NCBI GenBank assembly: GCA_037074615.1
Contig: CM073558.1
Coordinates: 8,370,001 to 8,434,000 of the forward strand
DNA: 64,000 nucleotides
From: Leucaena leucocephala
Lineage: Eukaryota; Streptophyta; Magnoliopsida; Fabales; Fabaceae
Reading direction: 5' to 3'
Shown: piece by piece, positions 45,931-57,058 of the stretch
Layout: every line of letters starts with the position of its first letter
Numbering within the stretch: the first letter of the stretch is position 1
Notes under the pieces: generated by a model
What the model saw: only the letters and a program-made list of their open reading frames with translations
Told to the model about the DNA's origin: nothing
Database searches by the model: none
Made by a program: the position numbers and the translations under genes

Positions 45931-45947
45931 TCTCTAAAATTCACCCA

Positions 45948-46020
45948 TGTTAGAATGACAGTTTCACCCAAGAGGAGGTGAAATGCGTGATATTAGAAAT
46001 TTAGAGTTAAATTAATGTCT
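45948..46020 (-). repeat. G 3' LTR remnant
   Basis: TGTTAGAATGACAGTTTCAC and the following bases to about 46020 align with 50192-50265 at the inner end of the 5' LTR. The rest of the 1.6-kb LTR is missing, and 46020-46180 is unrecognised sequence. Confidence 0.75.
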
Positions 46021-46179
46021 TTATCGATGTCTTTATCGATCAATGTCCTACAAAACAAAGTTCTACATTACTTTGATAGTTAAGTTAGTTAATTATCAAA
46101 ATATGAATGTGAAATTTAACAAAAGAATTAAATTTTGGAGACATCCTTACAACTAATTTGGATTCACCATTCATTTCTT

Positions 46180-46640
46180 CTTATATAATTTAATTGTTCT
46201 TTTGCCAAAAGTTTTTCAATATATTTGTTAGTTGTAGATAAGTTGGGATGAATTCTATTCCGATATCTTTCTTTTGCACATGATCTCTGATAAAGTGATG
46301 TCATATGTCAATGTTCTTGGCTCTTGAGTGGAGTACTGGATTGTTTGGTAAGCTAATGGTGCTTGTGTTTTCACAAAGAATTTGTATCTCCTTGAAGTAA
46401 ATTCCAAAGTTTTATAGCTACTGCTTTAACTATAGAATTTGAGCACAACAACTTCCCACAACTACATACTCAACTTTAGTTGAAGAAACAATAACAATGT
46501 ATTGCTTCTTGCTAAACCAATAAACACGATAATCGCCAAGAAATTGATATTGTCTAATGGTGCTTTTTTTATTCGTCTTGTAACTAGCATGATCTAAATT
46601 TGAGTAGGTTACCAAGAATTTTCCATCTCCATTTGAAAAC
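46180..46640 (-). pseudogene. G RNase H
   Basis: Minus frame 46615-46430: YSNLDHASYKTNKKST (family YSDADWAGCxxDRKST; the catalytic Asp is decayed), QFLGDYRVYWFSKKQ, SSTKVEYVVVGSCCAQIL (family STAEAEY). Downstream at 46340-46200 are HSRAKNIDI and FIRDHVQKKDI remnants and a final TNILKNF. Stops present in the last part. Confidence 0.88.
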
Positions 46641-47670
46641 TATATTCTGAGGTTGATGGTTCTAGAAAGATATCTAAATATTCTCTTCACAGCTTCATCG
46701 TATGATTGTGTGCATCTTGATACCTTGCACACATGCCTACGCTAATTGAATGTCTGGGCCTGCATTCTATCATATATAAGAGAGATCCAATAATTGCTCA
46801 ATATTTAGTGATATTGAATTTTTTCCCTTTACCATCTACATCTAGTTGAATTGTTGAACTCATTGGTGTGACCATTCTTTTGGCTTGATCTATCTTAAAC
46901 TTCTTTAAAAGTTTCTTAAGAAACTTTGTTTAAGAGATGAATATGCCATTCTTCTTTTGCTTGATTTGTAATTCGAGAAAGAAATTGAGTTCTCCCATCA
47001 TAGACTAGCAAACTATTGATAAAGATTTTCATTAGTAGTACCGAATATTATATCATCAACATAAATTTCAACTACTAATAAATCTTGTTTATTTCTTTTT
47101 ATAAAGAGTGTTGCATCCAGTTTTCCTCTTTCAAAGGACTTCTCTAAAAGAAAATTGCTAAGGCATTAAGCTTGTTTTAAACCATATAAAGCCTTTTTCA
47201 ATTTGAAAACATGATTAGGATAGTTTAAATTTTCAAAGCCAAGGGTTGCTCAATATAAACTTCCTCCATAATATAACCATTTGGAAATGCACTTTTAACA
47301 ATGATTTGATGAAGTTCAAAATCTTTGATACATGTAAAGGGTATGAGTACTCGTATATCTTATAATCTTATCACTGGAGCATATGCTTCCTCATAATCAA
47401 TTCATTCTTCTTGATTATAGCCTTTTGCAATAAGTCTAGCCTTATTTTTTATGATAATTGCATATTGATCAAACTTATTCTTGAATACCCATTTAGTGCA
47501 TGTACCTGAATTGTTATTAGGCCTGGGTACCAAGTCCTAAACTTAATTGTGTTCAAATTGGTTAAACTCTTCTTGCATAGACTTTATCCAAAATGCATTT
47601 GTTAGAGATTCATTAATATTAGTGGGTTCCATGTTTGAGATAAATATAGAGAATCACACTTCATTGAACA
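46640..47670 (-). pseudogene. G reverse transcriptase
   Basis: Copia RT on the minus strand with several frame changes. Visible blocks: EEFNQFE region and VCT-like N-terminus near 47550, LGTQA and NKFDQYAIIIKNKARLIAKGY-type sequence around 47480-47420, KALYGLKQA (about 47200), LEKSFERGKLDATLFIKRNK, and the catalytic box YVDDIIFG intact at 47063-47052. Then VYQAKKNGIFIS-type and MVTPMSS-like sequence near 46870. Despite the intact box, frame damage makes it non-functional. Confidence 0.87.
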
Positions 47671-47677
47671 CTTATCT

Positions 47678-48960
47678 TCAGGTTTTTACCCCTTTATTGA
47701 CTACACTAATGATGAGATCAAATGGATGATCCTTGTTATGATTCCAAGTTTTAGGTTGGCTATCCTCTTCTTGAGAAAATATTTCATTGGTTTTTTCTAG
47801 ATCTTCAAAATCTGATGATGCTTGGTTTTTGTCAAGACTCAATTTTTCAATTTTTTGAACAATCTTAGTATCGTCCTCATAAGGTTTTGAAATTGGCTTA
47901 GTTTCATAAAACAAAATATGTAATGACTTTTCTATAGTGAAAGTTATTTTATTAAAAACTCTATAAACTTTGCTACAATTAGAATATCCAGGAAATAATC
48001 CTTCATCAGACTTAGGATCAAATTTACCCAAATTCTTCTTGTTGTTATTAATGAAACATTTTTTCAAAGATATTCAGATAGGCTATGTTAGGCTTTCTTC
48101 CTCTGTATAGCTCATAGAGAGTTTTCTCAAGCATTATTCTGATATATGTTTTGTTAGAAATATAACAAGTCATGTTCATTGTTTATGCTCAGAAAACTTG
48201 AGATATCCCCTTTTCATTCAACATAACTCTAGCCATATCATTGTGGGCTCTGTTATTTCTTTCTACTACTCTATTTTGTTAAGTTATAAGTAGAGCTAAG
48301 AAATTATGATAAATTTCATGCTCCTCACAATACTTAGAAGACTCACGGTTCTCAAATTCTCCTACATGGTCAGCCCTAATAGACATAATAGAAATACTTT
48401 TCTCAGTTTGGACCTTTTAGCAAATAGAAAAAATGCTTGAAATGTTTCATCTTTAGATGAAAGAAACAAAGTTTAGGTAAATCTTGAATAGTCATCAACT
48501 ATTAAAAAAATATACAAATTTCCTCTAAAACTTTTAACTCTTGCTAGACAAACCAAATCCATATGAAGAATTTAGAGTGGCCTTTCAGTTGAGACTATCT
48601 TCTTTAACTTGAAAGAAGTCTTTGTTTGTTTCCCATTTTAACAAGCATCATATACAACATCATTTTAAATTTTTATTTTGGGTAAACCAATCACTAAATT
48701 CTTTTTGATCAATTTTGAAAATTGGCCATATTAACATGAACTAAACATTTATGCTAAAGCCAACTTTAACTTGTTTTATCCATAAAGCAATTTTGAGAGG
48801 GATTGGAGTTAATTGAAATAGTATAATAGTTACTATATGTTGATGCTATAAGCTTTGTCTTTAGTTCCTCTTTGTCAAGTGGTAAGTCATTCTTATTGAT
48901 GACAAGACATTCCTTTAAATCAAAGATCACCCACTTATCTTTATTTGCACTTTGACTTAC
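47678..48960 (-). pseudogene. G integrase
   Basis: Minus frame 48067-47678 holds the C-terminal integrase hallmark KCFINNNKKNLGKFDPKSDEG followed by SKVYRVFNKITFTIEKS and a Sirevirus-style acidic extension. Upstream, in broken frames, are the SSTYN-TE and NRIVE-type catalytic-Glu block near 48280, REFENREF-like sequence at 48340, the DDYSRF motif near 48500, and a zinc-domain remnant (LVHVNMANFQN) near 48720. Many stops. Confidence 0.8.
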
Positions 48961-49270
48961 ACTAAAAAAATTACGGCATAATCCTTACACATATAGACAT
49001 ATTCAATCCTCATTCCTTCTTAATTTTGAATTTCTACGATTCTAGCTATTGTTCATGAATGGTTTCCGTAAAAACTAATTTTTCCTCCTTCTTTAGGTTT
49101 GAGTATCCATTATCAATATACCATTTAGTAGTCTTGGATACCTTGAGACAAACCTCATTATCATCAGATTATTTTGTTCTTGGGCAACAAGATAGATGTT
49201 TGCCACTTTTTTATTGTCAATATCTTCATCCTATGATAAGCTATCTCCCCAGATAGATGTGACTAGAGAT
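48960..49270 (-). pseudogene. G protease remnant
   Basis: On the minus strand near 49130-49090, LKVSKTTKWYIDNGYSNL corresponds to the copia protease active site WYLDSGCSRHM; the Asp is kept but Ser is Asn and the Cys is Tyr. Flanked by stops. Confidence 0.7.
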
Positions 49271-50160
49271 TTTCTTTAATGGTATTTGTCCTTCTTTTCT
49301 TTGTCATTCTTTTTCAGGTATGTACAATCAGCTTTAATGTGTCATGGCTTCTTGCATTTCAAGCAACTAATCTATTCCCTTGCTTCTAAGGTCAAGGGAA
49401 AATTCTTTTTGATTGAAAATTTCTTCCAGTAGCTTTATTTTTGTAAAATTTCTAGAGTCTCTTGACAATGAGACCCATTTCATCATCCTCTAGCTCATCA
49501 TCTTCATCGTCACTTTCATAACCTTCAACTGATCCCATTTATTCTCCTTTTGCTTCTTCTATAGTAGTCATATTTAGTTCCCATTCTTTGGTGAATCCAA
49601 CAAGAATTTTTTTTACTTGATCCTCTTGACTATATCTCTTACCAAGTTCAATCAAGTTGTTCATGAGGTGAGAGAATCTAACTTCTATATCTCAGAGGAT
49701 TTCCCCTAGATTCATTTGAAATAATTCAAATTCTATAGTCATAGTGTTGACTCTACTCTACTTCAGTCCAAAAGTTCCTTCATGAGCAATTTCAAATGCC
49801 TTCATATTTCCTTTGTTTTCTCTGAACTTGATACCTTAAAGTACTTTCTCTGATTTAGAGCACAAGTAAGTATGTTAATAGCTTTGTCATTTAGCACAAC
49901 TAGCTTCTTGTCATCATCATTGTACTCACTTGGTAATTTGGGAATCCTTTGACTATATACTATTTTCATCAAAATGTAGTTTCTTTCTTGGATTACATCC
50001 CATAATCTATATTTTGAAGCCTTAATGAAAGTCTTCATTCTCATCTTCCATAAAGTAAAGTTCTCTCCATTGAATCCCAGTTGCTTTATTGTAGTGATTC
50101 CTTATAGTAACACACTATCTCTAAATCCCGCCACTATGATCTACTCTTGAGATTGTTAAG
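49271..50160 (-). pseudogene. G gag with zinc knuckle
   Basis: Minus frame 50044-49802: MRMKTFIKASKYRLWDVI, EYNDDDKKLVVLNDKAINIL, TCALNQRKYFKVSSSEKTKE, a UBN2-type gag core. Then FSHLMNNLIELGKRYSQEDQ, KILVGFTKEWE, an acidic run (DDEDDELEDDEMG near 49500-49460), and a knuckle CLKCKKP*HIKADC near 49365-49325. Its C-x2-C-x4-H-x4-C spacing is kept, but the Gly has become a stop. Confidence 0.88.
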
Positions 50161-50177
50161 TCTTTTCCAAAAAACCT

Positions 50178-50189
50178 TCTTTAATATTA
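50178..50189 (-). other. G primer-binding site remnant, tRNA-iMet type
   Basis: On the minus strand TAATATTAAAGA follows the LTR end (TCTAACA) after TT. It equals TGGTATCAGAGC after four G-to-A or C-to-T changes and one other change. Weak on its own, supported by position. Confidence 0.5.
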
Positions 50190-50191
50190 AA

Positions 50192-53100
50192 TGTTAGAAT
50201 AGCAATTTCACCAATAGGGGAGGTGAATTGTGGGATATTAGAAATTTTAAACTTAAATTAAAAAAAGAGATTGAGTAAATAAGGATATCATTGAAGAGTG
50301 AGGAAGTAGATAAATAAAATAATGTATAAAGAGTTTAAAATGGTTCGCTTAACCACTTGGTCTACATTGTCATATCCTAATTTTTTCCTATCTGTATAAT
50401 ACTGATAGTGGAAAGAGTTTTAGAAAGGATTGTGACGGTGATCAGGAGAAATAATAAAGGTTAGATGAATCTTAAAGAAAGAAAGGGACTAAAATGAAAA
50501 GTTCAAAAGTTCAAGGACCTAAATAAAAATTAGAAAAGGTTAAAAGCCAAAAGTGAAAGTAGAAACAAAAGTTGGGCCAAAAGGTTTAATTACTAAAAGT
50601 TTAGGGACCTAAATGCAATTATCAAAAGTTTAGGGACCTAAATACAATTATGAGAAAGTTGAACTGGAAAATGCACAAAAATATCCAGAATCATAGTAGT
50701 CCCAAATTTTACCAGTAGATAGATAAAATTATTCTGATCAGTTTAACGTAACAGAATTTTGATTTGAGTTCCCGATTAATTGATATAAATTCCTGAAGTC
50801 AGCAAAAATTATTGCAGTATTTTTGGACCTTAGAATTAGATGAAATTTGGCAGTAAATTCCTATAATTAATATAAGAATTTCTAAAACTGACAGAGCTCA
50901 AAAAGGAGTTCTGTAAAATTTATTATAGAATTTATAGTAGATTAAAACACCCGATAAATATGTTTTAGGGGAATTTCTCAGGAATTGATCCAATGAAGGC
51001 AGTGGATCATACAGAGGGCTCAGAATGACACCTTATAGGCCCATTAAAGGTATGTCATTGAAGGTATGCCATAATGTTTTGTCGTTGAGGTAGAGTTGGA
51101 CGAAGGGCATTTTGGTCATTTGGATAAGCTAAAAATGTTGAGTCAAGTACACAAGTGATTAGTCAGTTCAGTATATGCCCTGATAAGAAGTAAAGAAGTG
51201 TAAAATGACAATTATACCCTTAGGGTTAATATAGTGCAAGACAGTGAACCAAGGGCATTTCAGTCATTTTCCAAGGGATCTATAATTAAGTACTGACCCA
51301 GTATAAGAATGTCAATGGTAGGAAGAATCTGGATACTAGATTTAAGGTCAGAAAGCATATTATGAAATCTCAGAAAAATTAAATTTATAAACAATATGGT
51401 TTTTTGGGAATCGGACTGAGCCGGTACCAGATTGGACTGAAATTTTTTTAGAAGCTTCCCCCATTGGAATTTTGTCACCTAGCCCTATGAAGTATCCCTT
51501 GTTGATGTCATGGATGATATCATAATTCTCCTTTTTGAAAAAGTTAAATCCAAGATTAAATGTGAGCCATTAGATCAAATAGTGCACAAAGTAATATTGG
51601 CCATTGATTTCCACCAATATTTTTCTATAAATACCCCCTCCAATCTGAACCAAATCATGAGCATGTCAAACTTGGGAAAACTCTTGCAAAATGAAAACTC
51701 AAGCCAAGACAAAGAAGATTCAAGGTACCAAAGTTCAAGCAAGCTAGAGATTAAAGGTAAGCAATCTATCTTAGCTTATTTTCCTTTGATTTGGGATATT
51801 GCACTTAGTGTTTTCATGGAGAAAAGTTGAGTTTTCTCTAAGGTGTGGTGCTGTCCAAAAAATCATATATGAAAGGAAAAAGAAGAAATTAAAGTTAGAG
51901 TTACATGATTGAAGCTTAAACAAGCTAGTTAAGTGATTGATTGTTGAATCAAGTTGATATTCTTGATTTTGCCATGGTTGAACCATTTCGGTTTACACTT
52001 TGCATGATGGAAAGAAATGGAATTTCAATTATCTAATGCTTCTATTGAATTTATATGATGATTTTGTGTAGGATTGGATAGGTTTTGAACCTTAGAAGCA
52101 TTGGAATTCCAAGTTATAATTTTTGAGATTCCTCTCTATTACTGTTCACTCACATGAACAGTGATTGGAATTTTATGATTTTGATGATTCCAATGGTTTT
52201 AAAATGAAAAGTTGTGTGGGATAAAGTGTAGAAACAAGTATGGGAAGCATTAGAATGAAAATGAGAATTGTTGAAAGAAAAGAGGGTGTTATGTAATTAT
52301 GTACAGAACAGTGCATAGGAGCTAGAATTTCATGATTCTAAGATAATAAATGGATTCAAAAGATGAAATTGTGTGGGGTAAATTTAAGACATCAATTGGT
52401 TCAAAGGCCAAGTTAATTAGTGAAGATTAGAGAAAGTTACGTAGTAAAGAGTTAAGAATTTATCAAAGATAGTCTTGAACATTGTTGGAGTTCTTGGTCC
52501 TAATGAATTATGTGATGAATATGAATGTGTTTAGGACCTTGACACATCCAAGAAGATGTTGGAAAGTGATTGACTGAAAGACTTCATGGTTGGAAAGCTA
52601 GGGAGCAAGTGCAAAAGATCAAGAGAAAAGCTTAAGTGCAAGGCAGTGAACTTACCTCTTGATGTGCTTGATGTGGTATGCTTATGTGTTGACATGTATA
52701 TAATATTTGAATGATGTTGTGACATGATAAATGATGTTGAATGAATGGTGAATAACATGTTTTCCATGGCCATGCATTTTTATGCACAAGTATATAGCAT
52801 GATGGAATGCCATTAATCAAAGAAAGTTTAATAAAATTACATATCATGCATTAGCATCCATCTTGCATATTTAAGTAGTAATGTTTGCTACTGAGATTTC
52901 CTAGAATCTCACCCTCCTATAACCAACTAATTTAGGTGAAGCATGAAGGAAAATGTATGCATTGAGAGGAGCTAAAGAATGGAAGAAAGGAAGTCAAGTA
53001 ATTGGGATTCTAGCATAGACTATGAATTATCCATGTATGTAAATGCCATGTAAGGTGTCTATTTATATGATGAAATTGTATGAAATAATTATGGAATAAC

Positions 53101-55127
53101 CCCATGATGTATATGAATGCATGAAAGGCAAAAGAGATAGTTTACGCATGCTGAAACAATTATTGAAAGTAAAAGAAAGGAAACTGAAATGGTAAAAACG
53201 TAAGTCCTAAAGCAGTTTGGCTGTGGCTTCTGTTTGACCTAGCAAATGAATGAATTAATGCACGAAATTTTATGAGCAAGTATTAAACATCCAGATATGT
53301 AAATGAATATGTAATACACTTAATTTGGATTTGTATATCAAGAGAAATGAATTTCCAAAGTTAAGAGACAACATCTGGAATTTCCAGAATTTACCAGATA
53401 AACAGTAAAAAGTAATGATTTAACTATATCAATTGGCAAGGTAAATGTCCAGATTTATATTTTTCCCTTAAAGATCTATAAAAGAGCTTCAATTAGAAAT
53501 TTGGATCACCTATATACAATTTTTCTATGTTTAGTTATGAATTTTTAAATTTAGATTGTAAATCTGGAAATTACCAAGTGAACAGTACCCAATAAGTAAG
53601 TTTTAAAATTTTAATTTTTGGGCTAATGTGATACTTCCGTTAATCCAATATGCTTCTGAGGTGGTAAAAGTAGGACATTTTATACATCCAGTCCTTAGAG
53701 TTTCTCTGAGTATTCCACTATACTTAAAGATTCATAGGGCTCTTAGTCCCTTAGTACACCAACAAGAGATAACCACTTTCACCCCCTTTTACTTCCCGTA
53801 AGGTTAACATCTACCCACTCAAGAGACTCACTCTTGAGTATCTTAGATGAAAGGATAATAAATTTATAAATTTCTCTCTCAAATAATAGAGTGATATTAT
53901 TAAACACTGAAGATCAAATGTACTTTGATCAGAATATGAAAAACATAGTATAAGAATAAATGTAGGTCAATAATCAATGCTCAACAATAAATGTTCGTTG
54001 GTTGTTATCCTTAGTTATGTTTACTATGGATTATTTTATAGTTGAGTCTAAAAATAAGTTCATTGGGTTGTCATTATACTCGTTAAAGTAACCATTGAAA
54101 GAATAGAGTTATTGAATTGTAAAGGTGGAATGCATTAAATGCTCTTTTGATACAAACTTGCTTTTTTGGAGATTTCTTTTGTTGATCCTCATTGTGCATG
54201 CAAATGAACTTGTAATGCATTGCTATAATTGATATAACAAGTGTTTATACAAAGATCAATTAGTTTCCAAAGCTTTAGATTGAAATAACAAAGTCTACTT
54301 TGAAAATCATTTTCAAAGGCTTTAGAAGAACATGTAGATTTATCAAAGTATTTTTTAAAAAGTACTATTTTCAAAAAGAGCTTCGATAAATGTCTAAAGA
54401 ACATGTGTTTAAATAAAATCGACTCTTATCGAATAATACTTCAAAAATTAGCCTTATCGAAGTATTTTTCAATAAATAAACTTTTAGTTATAGAGGCATG
54501 GTTCATGCTTATCAAAATATTTATTAGCCAGAAAAGATAAATTATCAAAGTATTTTTTTGATAAATAGCCTTATTGAATAACTATTCGATAAGATCTTGA
54601 TGTTTCACAACAATGGTCTTTTGAAAAACATTTTGTATGAAGTTTTCTTTAATTCTTCTAACCTCATCATTGATGCTATGTAATACATTTCGAATCAAAG
54701 CTTTCCAAACTTTTATAAGATTATTTTCTAAAGCAATCATAAGATCATTGTTCAAAGAAATTGTAGATTTAAATAACACTTAACTGGTTTCAGAATTAAT
54801 TACCAAGTACTAAAATTCTCTATTTATTGAAGTTTTTATCTATACACTACCTTATCAATCAATTCTTTGATAAATGTCACTTAGAAACCAATTTCATAAA
54901 TAGAATTTATTCTCGTTTATTGAAGGGCTTATTTATAAATACTCTTATCTATAAATGCTTGGATAAATGTCTTTTAGAAACTGATTTCACAAACTAAATT
55001 TTGTTCTCATTTATCAAATGACTTTTCCATAAATACCCTTATTGTTAATCTTATCAAAAAATAAGCTATGCTAAAGACAGAATCAAAGTTTTAATTATTT
55101 GTCATCATCAAAATATAGAGTATAACA
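50192..55127 (-). repeat. G 5' LTR, split by D6
   Basis: Two parts, 50192-50367 and 53683-55127, rejoin at the TACAT duplication to give an LTR of about 1.62 kb. On the minus strand it starts TGTTATACTC and ends TTCTAACA. Between about 54330 and 54600 it contains several near-inverted TTATCGAAGTATT and GATAAAT motifs that could fold. Confidence 0.85.
50368..53682 (+). mobile_element. D6: solo D-family LTR in G 5' LTR
   Basis: 3315 bases, plus orientation, TGTCATATCC...GGACATTTTA, flanked by exact TACAT at 50363-50367 and 53683-53687. TATAAATA is at 51626-51633, and the splice-donor-like AAAGGTAAGC at about 51753-51762. The best-preserved plus-strand copy, with ACTGTTCA motifs at about 52140, 53400 and 53578. 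Confidence 0.93.
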
Positions 55128-57058
55128 TCCCACACACCCCATCAACACATTTTTGGCATAAACCATCCATTAATTCCATCAATATTTATCCTATTGCTTC
55201 AACTTCTCCTGCCTTAAGCTTTGACAGTCTCTCTTTACTAAGTTATGTTTATGCGGCCTAGAAAAATACCAAACTAGTAGTCACACACAAGCTAACCCTA
55301 ATAAAAATAACAACAAAATAGTAGGCACACATAAGTTAAACCCAGTCAGTGTAACAAATTGACACTTAGTCTTCTATGCAACCAATTGACACTTAGTCTA
55401 CCAAGGATGAAAAATCACTCCCCCGCCTCTAGATCAAATCATAAATTCTAACCAAGCTAATCTTGTATAATGCACAAACTTACATCGTTTCACTTGAAGT
55501 CTTTATTTTGATTCCTAAAGTAAACTAAATAGTAAAAGAAACCTCAGTCCTTTTTGAAATCGAGACTAACGTGTCCAATTAAATTTAAAACTAATCTTTT
55601 TGGGTTTTTAACAAAGAGATGAATGAAATTATTTAGATTTGGAAAATATGGGAAATAGTATTGATGATTGGTAAATGGCTATCCAAGATTCCCATATTCC
55701 AAATCGATTATTTTTAATGGAAAAAACACAAGATAACACTTGGGTCTAGTGTTCCTAATTAATTATTACTCCTAAGAACAATACTTAGGACACTTAAACC
55801 CCAGTAACAACAATTGCATATGAAAAATCAAACCAATACCTTTAACAAGCATGAAAACCAAACAAAACAAAATAAACTAGTAGGCACACACAAACTAAAC
55901 ACGTTCAATACAACCAATGGACACTTAGTCTACCAAGGAGTCAAAATTACTCTTGCCATAACTTAACTTAGACATCTTAGGGCCAAATAAAAAATGCTAA
56001 CTAAGCTTATCAAGTATATCACAAAATCAAGTAAGGAGCTATTATTTTAATTCCTAAAGTAAACAAAATGGTAAAAGAAAATTGATTGACAGTTTAAAAA
56101 TAGGTTTTAACCACTATTCACTAAAGCGAGCAATGAACTTAAATCTAAAAATAATAACCTTTGGAGGCACCCAATCTTCCTTTAAGTAGGTTAAAACACT
56201 TAGAGGAACATGTGTTAGGTCTGCATCACATTTGTCATTTGAGTCACTATAAGAAAAATAGTGACAATATATATGTTTATGTATAAAAGAGAACTTATCC
56301 TGAATATAAACAAAACCATTTATTTTCAAATCTAATAAATTACAAGACTTTAAAACTTGGGAAGCTCTCACTATAGTCCAGTCTAATAATCAAGTTCTAA
56401 CTAAATTAAATTATGAAATGTTGGAATATCATCCATAATCCCATACATCTTTGGCATGCTTGAGGATGAAGAATGAGCATCACAAAAAAATTAGGCATAT
56501 CCACAAACCTTATAAACAATTCTTCAAGACAAAACATTATGAAGAAGGCTTGTTAGAAGTTGAAAATTCAAACTCACTGAAAAGCAAAACATTAAAGGAA
56601 AATTAACCATAGAAAGTTCCTCACAGTCATCCCCACAACTTTAACCTTAGAATAAGGAAAACACTAGATGACAACTCATATACATTCCCCTATTAATTTT
56701 ACATACTAATGTTCTCGGCAATGAAAATACTTAAATTAATCCCTAGGTGGTCAATTTTGTTATAAGACTGCCTTGAGTAAAGAGGCTTCTCTAACTACCG
56801 AAAAGAAATTTTGGCCAAAGGTTTTCTTAGATAATGCTCCTAAGATTGTGGCCAAGAAATTTGAAACAACAAATAAATATGTTCCTTAGAAAAAGGGGAA
56901 GAAGAAAAGATAAAGAGGATAAAGGTGGATAAAGGTGGATCACAAGTTCAACCTTCTCCTTAACTCAAACTCAAAGTATAGACTAAAGGAATAAGGGATA
57001 CAAGTTTCGGAGTCTGATGCCTCAAACAAATTCTGATTATGATATAATATAGGGCATC
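55128..57058. repeat. Unrecognised DNA with an internal direct duplication
   Basis: No identifiable gene. A segment at about 55300-55560 (TAGTAGGCACACATAAGTTA... ending GATTCCTAAAGTAAACTAAA) recurs in direct orientation at about 55875-56085. A second segment, about 56095-56660, recurs at about 61330-61935. A minus-strand frame at 56371-56114 reads QDKFSFIHKHIYCHYF and DLTHVPLSVLTYLKE, and the far copy reads DLTRVPPSVLTNLKE. The conservation hints at former coding, but I do not recognise the family. 56780-57058 has a lysine-rich plus-strand stretch. Confidence 0.5.

Larger units (their letters stand above)
45948..55127 (-). mobile_element. G: Sirevirus-like Ty1/copia element
   Basis: Minus-strand element: 5' LTR (55127 to 50192, containing D6), initiator-Met-type primer site, gag with UBN2-type core and zinc knuckle, protease, integrase, RT, RNase H, and a shortened 3' LTR ending at 45948. 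Flanks are ACCCA (45943-45947) and TCCCA (55128-55132). The LTR start TGTTATACTCTATATTTTGA and the protein motifs (NLGKFDPKSDEG, YVDDIIFG, GSCCAQIL) match the Sirevirus branch of copia. All genes carry stops. Confidence 0.9.

Noticed and set aside
47052..47063. Intact YVDD box considered as a sign that G might still be active
   Set aside because: Frameshifts and stops on both sides, a stop in the zinc knuckle, a decayed primer site and a truncated 3' LTR rule this out.
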